NCBI RefSeq assembly: GCF_000719515.1
Contig: NZ_JOGR01000004.1
Span: forward strand, 124,001-188,000
Direction of reading: 5' to 3'
Length of the DNA stretch: 64,000 nucleotides
Origin: Glycomyces sp. NRRL B-16210
Lineage (GTDB): Bacteria; Actinomycetota; Actinomycetes; Mycobacteriales; Micromonosporaceae
Position 1 is the first letter of the stretch. Every line of letters starts with the position of its first letter. This document shows positions 16,752-23,962 of the stretch, piece after piece. The translations under genes and the position numbers were made by a program. Under the pieces are notes generated by a model that ran no database searches, was not told where the DNA came from, and worked only from the letters and a program-made list of their open reading frames with translations.

Positions 16752-17453
16752 TCACTGGTCCGGGCCCAGCCCCGCCTCGAACGCCACCAGCGCCGCCTGC
16801 ACCCGGTTCTCCGCGCCCAAAGCGGTGAACAGCGCACTCAGATACTGCTTCACCGTGCCCTCGGCCAAGTGCAGCGACGCCGCGATCTGCGCGTTCGACA
16901 GTCCCTGCCCGACACCGGCCAGCAGGTCGCGCTGGCGGTCGGTCAGGCCCTCCACGAGCGCCTGGGCCCGCAACGACCGGTCGAGCCGGGTGCGGGACTG
17001 GCGGCGCACGAGCCAGCGGCCCACCCGAGGAGAGAACGCCGCCCCACCGGCGGCCAGCGCCCGCACCCCCGCGATGAGATGGTGCGGGTCGTCGGACTTG
17101 AGGAAGAACCCCAGCGCCCCGAGCCGGATCGCCTCGGCGATGTAGCGCTCGTCGGAGAACGTCGTCAGCATCGCCACCGGCACCGACACCCCCTCCCGCT
17201 GAAGCCGTTCGAGGACGGCGATGCCGTCCAGGCGCGGCATCTGGATGTCCAGCAGCACCACGTCCAGCAGCCGGGTCCGGGCCGCCTCCAGCGCCTCGTT
17301 CCCGTCCCCGGCCTGGGCGGTCACCGCGATGCCCTCGGCGGTCGCGAGGATCCCGGCGATCCCGGCGCGCACAAGCAGGTCGTCGTCGGCCAGCAGCACC
17401 CGCACCACGCCATCGCGGCCCGGCGCAGCCGATGCGGGCAGCGGGTCAGTCAT
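16752..17453 (-). CDS. NarL/LuxR-family response regulator
   Basis: A 233-residue regulator. The receiver domain (about residues 17-130) has the acidic pair in LLADDDLLVRAG, the phosphoacceptor Asp in VVLLDIQMPRLDG, the Thr in MLTTF and the Lys in FFLKSD. The C-terminal LuxR helix-turn-helix reads LTDRQRDLLAGVGQGLSNAQIAASLHLAEGTVKQYLSALF. The ATG at 17453 overlaps the end of the kinase gene by eight bases, so the pair is a two-component operon. Its targets are unknown; the divergent DedA operon is the obvious candidate. Confidence 0.93.
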   Translation of the reverse strand: MTDPLPASAAPGRDGVVRVLLADDDLLVRAGIAGILATAEGIAVTAQAGDGNEALEAARTRLLDVVLLDIQMPRLDGIAVLERLQREGVSVPVAMLTTFSDERYIAEAIRLGALGFFLKSDDPHHLIAGVRALAAGGAAFSPRVGRWLVRRQSRTRLDRSLRAQALVEGLTDRQRDLLAGVGQGLSNAQIAASLHLAEGTVKQYLSALFTALGAENRVQAALVAFEAGLGPDQ

Positions 17454-18948
17454 CGGGCGCGATCGTATCAGCGGCGACCACCCGCCCATCGGCGAAGCAG
17501 ATCCGATAGACCTCCACGCGCTCGAAGAAACTGACCGACGCCTCATAGAAATGGCAGGTCGCACCCGCCGGATCGGGCAGAGCCGTACGGGGGGCGTCGA
17601 GCATCTGCGTCGGCGGCAGCAGCGGATCGGTCTCGTCGCGACTGTCACCGACCTCGATGGCCGCGAACCGCTCCGCGGACAGCACCGAGGCGACATTCCC
17701 GTACACGAAATACCCGGCCACGACCACCACGAGCACCCCGCACACCGCCAGCGGCGCGAGCCAGGCGAACCGCGTGACGCGCCGTCGCCGCCGCTCGGCG
17801 CTGGCGGCCTCGGCGGTGAGCACGCGCAGCCGAGACGGCCCCAGGTCGGCGCCGGCCGTGGACGGCACCGCCGCGACCGGGAGCCTGACGGTGAGCGTGA
17901 ACGCCTCGCCCGCGTCCGTCTCGAGGGTGCCGCCGAGGATCTCGACGCGGTGGCGCAAGGCCACGATGCCGTGCCCGCCGCGCTCGGGCGAGGGCGCCGG
18001 CGCCGCCTCGTTGCGCAACTCCAGGACCGCTTCGTCGCCGTCGAGGCCGATCGCGAGGTGCACCGCCGCGCCCGGCGCGTGCTTGGCGGCGTTGGTCAGC
18101 CCCTCCTGGAGGGCGCGCATGAGCGCGGCGTGCGTGTAGTCGTTGGTGCGCCCGGCCACCTCCGGCGGGACGGCCCCGTGCACGATGACCCCCGAGGCGC
18201 GGGCCCGCTCGATCACCTCACCCAGGTCCAGGCCGCTGAGCGAGGCGGTCGCCCCGCTCTCGCGCTCGGCCAGCAAAGCGACGGTCTCACCGAGCTCCTC
18301 GGACGCGGCCGCCGCGTTCGCGCGAATGCGCGCCAACTCGGCCCGGGCCCCCTCGGGCAGCGACCGGTCGAGCGAGAGCCGGGCGGCCTGGACGGCGATG
18401 AGCGTCAACCGGTGCCCCAACCCGTCGTGGATCTCCCCCGCCATCGCCTCCCGCTCGCGCGTCACCGCCTGCTCCACGCGCACCTCGTGCTCGCGCGCCT
18501 CGGCGAAGGCCAGATCCCAGCCGCGGCGCACATAACTGCGCCGCGCCCGCACCACCGCGACCGCGAGCATGGCCAGCAGCAGACAGGCGGTGTAGGCGAC
18601 ACCGATGAGCAGACCCACCACCGCGTCCGCACGCACCCACTGACCGAGCAGCGCCGCGGTCACGAGCACCGCACCGGTCCCGGCGGCCACCAGCGGCAGC
18701 GCGACCCTGCGCCACCCGATCACCAGACCCGTCGCCGTCGCGGCCACCGTGACCGCCAACTGCCCCGCGTCGAACATCATCAGCCCGCGCACTTCCACCG
18801 ACCCGATCCGCTCGAGCCCGTACATCACCACCGAGAACACCGCACCGGCCACCACGGCCGCCACCGCCGCACCGGCCCGCCTGACCCAGACAGGCGCCTC
18901 GTTGTCGATCACCCCTCCAACATAGGGAGGGCCGATCGGCGCCGACAC
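17446..18948 (-). CDS. Sensor histidine kinase with extra C-terminal outer domain
   Basis: A 500-residue HisKA_3-type kinase. Four to five membrane segments fill residues 22-135. The dimerisation helix carries the phosphoacceptor H174 in GEIHDGLGHRLT; the ATPase domain (about 260-350) has the N box EGLTNAAKHA and a G box in ERGGHGIVALRHRVEILGG. Unusually, the protein continues: a further membrane segment at about 394-415 and an 85-residue tail with two Cys (C-H-F-Y and R-I-C-F) that should lie outside the membrane. The tail resembles SmpA/BLIP-like domains in pattern only. The start is uncertain: GTG at 18948 or GTG at 18912. Confidence 0.88.
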   Translation of the reverse strand: MSAPIGPPYVGGVIDNEAPVWVRRAGAAVAAVVAGAVFSVVMYGLERIGSVEVRGLMMFDAGQLAVTVAATATGLVIGWRRVALPLVAAGTGAVLVTAALLGQWVRADAVVGLLIGVAYTACLLLAMLAVAVVRARRSYVRRGWDLAFAEAREHEVRVEQAVTREREAMAGEIHDGLGHRLTLIAVQAARLSLDRSLPEGARAELARIRANAAAASEELGETVALLAERESGATASLSGLDLGEVIERARASGVIVHGAVPPEVAGRTNDYTHAALMRALQEGLTNAAKHAPGAAVHLAIGLDGDEAVLELRNEAAPAPSPERGGHGIVALRHRVEILGGTLETDAGEAFTLTVRLPVAAVPSTAGADLGPSRLRVLTAEAASAERRRRRVTRFAWLAPLAVCGVLVVVVAGYFVYGNVASVLSAERFAAIEVGDSRDETDPLLPPTQMLDAPRTALPDPAGATCHFYEASVSFFERVEVYRICFADGRVVAADTIAPDD

Positions 18949-19020
18949 TCGCTTTCGTCAGTCCCGGCCCTCGCTTTGCGCACTGACGGGCACCGCCCCC
19001 GCGCCCCTAGCGTTGGCCCC

Positions 19021-19644
19021 ATGCTCGACCAGCTCACCCGCTTCCTCGACGCCGCAGGCGAATACGGCCCCGCCGTACTCGCCTGCGTCTTCGCCGCCGC
19101 CGCCCTCGAAGCGGCCTTCGGCATCGGCGCCCTGATACCGGCCGAGACCGCACTCGTCCTCGCCGCGATCGCCCTGGCCGGCAGCCCGCTGCTGATCGGC
19201 GCCGTCGCGGCCGCCGCCGCGGGCGCCTTCACCGGCGATCACCTCGGCTTCGCCCTCGGCAGACGCCTCGGACCGCGCCTCGCCCACACCCGCGCCGTCC
19301 GCCGCATCGGCACCGACCGGTGGCACGCGGCGACCGGCTTCGTCGAACGCCGCGGCATCGCCGTCATCGTCGCCGCCCGACTCCTGCCCGCCGTCCGCAC
19401 CCTCATCGCCGCCGCAGCCGGCGCCTCACGAATGCGCTACCGCCGCTTCGCGACCGCCACGGCCTGCGCCTCCCTCGCCTGGGCGCTCCTGTGGATCCTC
19501 GGCGGCGCCGCGCTCGGCACCGCCTTCCTCGACCTCGCCGCCCGATCCACCGTCCCAGTCCTCGCCGCGGCCGCACTCCTCATCGCGGCGGCCCTCGCCG
19601 TACGCGCCCGGCGCCGCCGCACCGACCGGACGGCCACACGATGA
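19021..19644 (+). CDS. DedA-family membrane protein (first of pair)
   Basis: A 207-residue DedA/SNARE-associated family protein. Visible family marks are IPAETALVLA near residue 40, GDHLGFALGRRLG near 77 and the second half-repeat ARLLPAVRTLIAAAAGASRMRYRRF near 120, followed by hydrophobic segments. Several DedA proteins are lipid transporters, recycling undecaprenyl phosphate or flipping phospholipids. A TAGCGT -10 lies seven bases before the ATG with no ribosome site, so the message is probably leaderless. It is divergent from the sensor kinase operon and overlaps the next gene (ATGA). Confidence 0.88.
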   Translation: MLDQLTRFLDAAGEYGPAVLACVFAAAALEAAFGIGALIPAETALVLAAIALAGSPLLIGAVAAAAAGAFTGDHLGFALGRRLGPRLAHTRAVRRIGTDRWHAATGFVERRGIAVIVAARLLPAVRTLIAAAAGASRMRYRRFATATACASLAWALLWILGGAALGTAFLDLAARSTVPVLAAAALLIAAALAVRARRRRTDRTATR

Positions 19645-20207
19645 GCCTGCCGGTCGCGGCCCTCATCCTCGCCGCACTCGTCATCGCCGACTTCTACGTG
19701 CCGGTGCTCCCCAGCGCCACCACCCTCGCCACCCTCGCCGGACTCCTCGCCGGCGACCTGCTCCTCATCGCCGCACTCATCGCCTGGGCCGCGGCCGCCT
19801 CCTGGCTCGGCGACCTCCTCGGCTACCAGGTACTGCGCCGCGCCAGAACACACCGCCCGATCCGCCCTTCATCGAAGGCCGCACGACTCGAACGGCGACT
19901 GCGCGCCACGCTCATGAAGCGCCCGTGCGCGACGACCGTCCTGGCCCGGTTCCTGCCCGCCGGCAGGACCGCCCTCGCGTGGGCGGCCGTGGCCGCACCG
20001 GACTATCGCCACGCGCGGATGTCGGCGTTGGGGGCCGTGGTGTGGGCGTGCGGCACCGTCGGGGTGGGTCTGCTCATCGGCCGGGTGTTCGGTGCGGGGT
20101 TGATGTCGGCGGCCGCGGCGGCGACGTCGGTCGCCGCGGTGAGTGTGGTCCTGGGCTGGTGGTATGCCGGGTCGCGGCCCGAGCGCGTCGACGGGACCGT
20201 CGCGTGA
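19641..20207 (+). CDS. DedA-family membrane protein (second of pair)
   Basis: A 188-residue DedA-family protein, shorter than the first and closer in sequence to the DedA gene at 41457: both have ADF(Y/F)(V/I)P(V/M)LPSAT near the start and ARFLPAGRT(A/T)LAW in the middle. The re-entrant loop motif GDLLGYQVLR is present. The ATG at 19641 overlaps the stop of the first DedA gene and its own stop overlaps the next start (GTGA), so the three genes are tightly coupled. Heteromeric assembly with the first protein is a possibility, not shown. Confidence 0.85.
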   Translation: MSLPVAALILAALVIADFYVPVLPSATTLATLAGLLAGDLLLIAALIAWAAAASWLGDLLGYQVLRRARTHRPIRPSSKAARLERRLRATLMKRPCATTVLARFLPAGRTALAWAAVAAPDYRHARMSALGAVVWACGTVGVGLLIGRVFGAGLMSAAAAATSVAAVSVVLGWWYAGSRPERVDGTVA

Positions 20208-20806
20208 GGACGGTCGCGGTGTGGTGGACGGTGCCGAATCTGGTCACGGTGGTCCGGTTGGCGCTGGTCGCGCCGATCGTGGTGCTGCTGGTGCGGGGCG
20301 GGCCGCCGCTGGTCGCGGCGGCGCTCGCGGCGGTGTTCGCCGCCACGGACTGGGTGGACGGGTTCCTCGCGCGCCGGCTCGACCAGGTCAGTCGCCTGGG
20401 TGAGCGGCTCGATCCGGTGGCCGACCGGGTGGGGATCGGGGCCATTGCGGTGGCGTTGGCGGTGGCCGGGGCGGCGCCGTGGTGGGTGCTGGCGGTGTTC
20501 CCCGCAGTCGATGTGGTCGTGGCCGGGGTGTACGCGGTGCGCGGGCGGGGCCGCCGCTTGGCGGTCGCGCGGATCGGGAAGGTCCGCACGGCCGCGGCGA
20601 TGGTCGGCCTGTTCGCCGTGATGGCCGGTCTCGCACCGGGTCTGGAGCCGCTGCTGCCGGTCGGTCAGGTAACTCTGGCGGCCGGGGCGGCGTTGCATGT
20701 GGGTGCCGGGGCGGTCTATGTGCGCCGGATGCTGCGTGGACCCGCGGATCCGCAGCGGGGACCGCCCCGGTCGGGTCACTGCGCGAAGTCGCCGATGAGG
20801 GTGTAG
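20204..20806 (+). CDS. CDP-alcohol phosphatidyltransferase
   Basis: A 200-residue integral membrane enzyme with the intact CDP-OH-P signature DWVDGFLARRLDQVSR and LGERLDPVADR, and about five membrane segments. It should make a phospholipid from CDP-diacylglycerol and an alcohol; which alcohol is unknown. The GTG at 20204 overlaps the second DedA stop. The last 31 bases overlap tail to tail with the convergent gene, so the final residues (PPRSGHCAKSPMRV) are weakly constrained. This is the second such enzyme in the window; the first is at 1708. Confidence 0.85.
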   Translation: MRTVAVWWTVPNLVTVVRLALVAPIVVLLVRGGPPLVAAALAAVFAATDWVDGFLARRLDQVSRLGERLDPVADRVGIGAIAVALAVAGAAPWWVLAVFPAVDVVVAGVYAVRGRGRRLAVARIGKVRTAAAMVGLFAVMAGLAPGLEPLLPVGQVTLAAGAALHVGAGAVYVRRMLRGPADPQRGPPRSGHCAKSPMRV

Positions 20807-21528
20807 AGGTCGGCGGCCTTGGACCGGTCGCCTTTGACGGTGAGCGCTTCGAGCGGCAGGCGCCGCCACAGCCACAGCAGTACCTCGTGGGCGCTGCCGT
20901 GCACTTCGGCCTGCACGTCGCCGTCGATCCCGGCGGTGACGGCCGCTTGCGCCTCGCTGATGCGCAGCGTCCATGACCGGTCTGCGGCGCTGATGGCCAC
21001 GGCGAGCCCGGCGTGGGCGGTGAGGGTCGCGGCGACGTGGCGGCGCATGGCGCGGCTGCCCCAGTCGACCATGACTTCGAGCATCTCCCAGGCCCCGTCG
21101 AGGGCGAGCGCCGGATCGACCGGGCCGATGGGGCGGCCGGCGGCGAGTTCGGCGTCGGCGCGGTGGACGACGGTCTCGTGGGCGAGGCGGCGGATCCAGA
21201 AGCCGACGGTCTGGTCGAGCCCGTACCAGGTGTAGGCGAGGCTTTCGGGGCCGCGGTCGTCGAACTCGGCGAGCAGTTCGGCCAGCGACGCGTCGAACCG
21301 CTCGACCGCGGTCCCGGTCCGCTGGGGCATGTCGGCCGCTTCGGGCGATCGCAGCAGCCGCATCGACTGGATCTTGTGGTCGTAGGTCTCGGTGACGTGG
21401 TCGAGAAGGTCGGTGGCGGTCCACTCGGGACACGTGGGCACCGGCGCGTCCGGGTCGGCAGCGGCGTAGGCGGCCTTGAGCGCGGCGGCTTCGGCGATGA
21501 GGTGGGCCTGAAGGGCAGGAAATTCCAT
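20776..21528 (-). CDS. Maleylpyruvate-isomerase-like, mycothiol-dependent family protein
   Basis: A 250-residue protein of the DinB-like MDMPI family. The N-terminal four-helix part has VPTCPEWTATDLLDHVTETYDH, whose His, with HETVVHRADAE later, forms the metal site; a second C-terminal domain (about 165-250) contains VHGSAHEVLLWLWRRLP. Members use mycothiol, the actinobacterial thiol, in isomerisation or detoxification. No aromatic-catabolism genes are nearby, so the substrate is unknown. It appears monocistronic and converges on the phosphatidyltransferase gene. Confidence 0.85.
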   Translation of the reverse strand: MEFPALQAHLIAEAAALKAAYAAADPDAPVPTCPEWTATDLLDHVTETYDHKIQSMRLLRSPEAADMPQRTGTAVERFDASLAELLAEFDDRGPESLAYTWYGLDQTVGFWIRRLAHETVVHRADAELAAGRPIGPVDPALALDGAWEMLEVMVDWGSRAMRRHVAATLTAHAGLAVAISAADRSWTLRISEAQAAVTAGIDGDVQAEVHGSAHEVLLWLWRRLPLEALTVKGDRSKAADLYTLIGDFAQ

Positions 21529-21618
21529 GCGCCGATCTTGCCAGGACCGACCGACACGCCACGGGCGGTACAGGGTTCGCCTTGGCGCTTCTGTTCGGGC
21601 GCAACGTCCTCCGCGTTT

Positions 21619-22203
21619 TTAGGAGAGGCGAGTGGTCGTTGCGGGACCAGGCACCGGTCGGGCCACGGCGTCGGCGGCGGGCCGGTAGGCCGGGGTGAGG
21701 CCGCCACGCGTGCGGGGCCGGGGTGCCCATGCGAAACAGCCGGGCGCGCAGGAGCATCTGCGGCCACTCGGCGCCCACGGCGCGGCGTTCGAGCAGCGAG
21801 GGGTCGGCTCCGTGCCGGCACACGGTGTCGACGGCAGCGACAGCACTGGCCCAGGCGGGCACCAAAAGGGCGACCGGTCGATGAGGGCCGGGGCGGTCCC
21901 GGGGCGTAGCGGAGGTCGCCGTGGAAGGCGGTCCCGGCGTCGATCGCCTCGCCCCGGCGGCCCGGGAGGACTTCCCAGGCCTCCTAGCGGTCGTGGATCA
22001 AGTCGTCTTCGCGGGCGCGGGCGGGCCGGGCGACGGTGATCGGCCCGGTGTCGTCGGGCGCGTCGGCGAGTCTGGGCGGCGTCGGGCGTGGGAGTGAGGG
22101 CGATCGGCCCGGCGCGCCAGGTCTGGCCCTGGCCGCCATCGAGCGGCTGCGGCGGGCTGCCCGCGCCGAAGGCGCGGAGCACTACCTGCGGCGCTGGTCG
22201 CAT
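21619..22203 (-). pseudogene. Decayed TIGR02569-type (phosphotransferase-like) gene
   Basis: Pieces of one protein appear in different frames on the minus strand. From 22203 a frame reads APQVVLRAFGAGSPPQPLDGGQ then WRAGPIALTPTPD, matching the start of the actinobacterial TIGR02569 family. After a broken middle, another frame (about 21862-21670) reads PAWASAVAAVDTVCRHGADP and LLERRAVGAEWPQMLLRARLF, matching its C-terminus. The whole remnant is about 585 bases against roughly 800 for an intact gene, so the kinase core is partly deleted and at least two frameshifts are needed. Family identity is from memory of its pattern and should be searched. Confidence 0.6.
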
Positions 22204-22235
22204 CTGCGGATACCCGGCGCGGGACCAGGTGCGGG

Positions 22236-23933
22236 TCAACGGGTCTCGTCGAGGTGGGCGCGCCAGCCTCCTGTGGTGGTGATGTCGCGGCCTGCGGGTT
22301 CGTTGGCGACGAAGCCGGTTGTCCAGGTGCCGTCGTCGAGTTCGACTTTGCCGAGGGTCATCGGTTCGGGCAGGGCGGTCAGGAACCGGCCCAGGGCGGC
22401 CTCGCTGAGCAGCCAGCGCTCCCCTGGCAGGCTCGCGCCTGCATTGGAGCGGACTACGAGGGGTTTGGGCGGGTCGGTGTCGAGGGCGTACATCCGGTAG
22501 GCCGGTGCGGTCGCCGTCTCGCCGGCGTAGCGGGCGCCGAGGTCGGTGAGCTGGTGGTTGAGGGCCATGCCGGTCAGGTGCGCGCCGAAGACGACCAGTT
22601 CGGCTCCGGCGGGGGCGAACAGCGGCGAGGGGACCGCTTGGGCGCGGGCGGCGAGGTCGATGGCCACTTGGTCGTCGAAGGCCGGGACGATGACGCTGAC
22701 GCCGAACCGTTTCGTGCCGGCCGCTCCGGCCGGGATCGCGACGGCGGCCATGTCGAGGAGGTTCACGAAGTTGGTGTAGGTGCCCATGGCGGCGTTGCGG
22801 CCGATCGGGTCGGCGGCCACTTCCTCGATGGTCGGATGCTGCGGCGCGGTCGGCAGTAGGAGGGCGTCGAAGCCGTCAAGGAGCGCTTCGGCGGTGTTGC
22901 GGGCCTGGCGCAGCCGCTGCTGGTCGGTGACGAGGTCGGCGGCAGTGAATTTGCCGGCGCCGTTGACGATCTCGGCGACGGTCGGGTCGGCGTCGGCAGG
23001 CCAGGCGTCGATGTGGGCGCCGAAGGCGGCGTGGCGTTCGGCGATGAGCGCGCCTTCGTAGAGCAGCAGTGCGGCTTCGAGGAGCGGCTGGACGTCGATG
23101 GGGACCAGTTCGGCGCCGGCCGCGGCGAAGCGCGCCAGCGCCGCTTCCCACAGCGGCGCCAGTTCGGGGTCGAGCGGGGCGAGGCCGGGCGCCTCGGGGA
23201 TCGCGATGCGCGGCGCCGGCGGTGCGGCGCAGCGGTGGTCGGCGGGCCACGCGCGGGAGGCGGGGTCGGCCTCGGCGGGTCCGGCCATGATGCGCATCGC
23301 TTCGGCGGCGCCGGCGAGGTCGGGGGCGAAGACGGTGAGGCAGTCGTAGGAGGGGCAGGCGGGGACGACGCCGTCGACGGGGATGAGGCCGAGGGTGGCT
23401 TTGAGGCCGACGATGCCGTTGAGAGCGGCCGGGACGCGGCCGGATCCGGCGGTGTCGGTGCCCAGGGCGAAGTCGGCGATGCCGAGGGCGACGACGACGG
23501 CCGATCCGGAGGAGGAGCCGCCGGAGATGCGCGCGTCCTCGTGCGCGGAGCGTACGGCCCCGTAGGGGCTGCGGGTGCCGACCAGGCCGGTGGCGAACTG
23601 GTCGAGGTTGGTCTTGCCCAGGCAGATCGCTCCGGCCGCGCGCAGGCGGGCGACGGCGGTGGCGTCGCGTTCGGGCGTGTACGCGAAGGACGGGCAAGCC
23701 GCGGTGGTGGGCAGGCCGGCGACGTCGATGTTGTCCTTGACCGCGTAGACGAGTCCGGCCAGCGGCAGGTCCGATGCGGCGGCGTCGATCGCGGCGGCTT
23801 CGGCGAGGACGTCGGCCCGCTCGCGCAGGGTGATCCAGGCTTCGGGCCGGTCGGCTTCGGCGAGGCGCTCGTAGGCGGCCTGGACGCGTCGGGCCGCGCC
23901 GGGCACGGCGTCGGACGGAACGAGAGTGCTCAC
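22236..23933 (-). CDS. atzF: Allophanate hydrolase
   Basis: A 565-residue amidase-signature enzyme that hydrolyses allophanate to ammonia and CO2, the second step of ATP-dependent urea breakdown. The catalytic triad is visible: K66 in VYAVKDNID, the Ser-rich loop ISGGSSSGSA near 137-145 and the nucleophile S164 in DTAGSGRVPA. The C-terminal allophanate-hydrolase domain (about 450-565) has VVFGAHLTGMALNHQLTDLG and ends in GWRAHLDETR. I chose the GTG at 23933 because AGGGGA sits before it; a GTG 26 bases upstream is an alternative. It is the last gene of the urea operon. Confidence 0.93.
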   Translation of the reverse strand: MSTLVPSDAVPGAARRVQAAYERLAEADRPEAWITLRERADVLAEAAAIDAAASDLPLAGLVYAVKDNIDVAGLPTTAACPSFAYTPERDATAVARLRAAGAICLGKTNLDQFATGLVGTRSPYGAVRSAHEDARISGGSSSGSAVVVALGIADFALGTDTAGSGRVPAALNGIVGLKATLGLIPVDGVVPACPSYDCLTVFAPDLAGAAEAMRIMAGPAEADPASRAWPADHRCAAPPAPRIAIPEAPGLAPLDPELAPLWEAALARFAAAGAELVPIDVQPLLEAALLLYEGALIAERHAAFGAHIDAWPADADPTVAEIVNGAGKFTAADLVTDQQRLRQARNTAEALLDGFDALLLPTAPQHPTIEEVAADPIGRNAAMGTYTNFVNLLDMAAVAIPAGAAGTKRFGVSVIVPAFDDQVAIDLAARAQAVPSPLFAPAGAELVVFGAHLTGMALNHQLTDLGARYAGETATAPAYRMYALDTDPPKPLVVRSNAGASLPGERWLLSEAALGRFLTALPEPMTLGKVELDDGTWTTGFVANEPAGRDITTTGGWRAHLDETR

Positions 23934-23962
23934 GAAGTCCCCTATCTGGTTGTCCACGGTGC

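Noticed and set aside
16561..16755. In-frame N-terminal extension of DAHP synthase up to 16755
   Set aside because: The extension has no family similarity and would cover the hairpin and leader frame; class I enzymes of this type start near the ATG at 16515.
17221..19020. Plus-strand frame continuous with the first DedA gene, about 600 extra codons
   Set aside because: It is antisense to the sensor kinase; the DedA fold begins at the ATG at 19021, which has its own -10 element.
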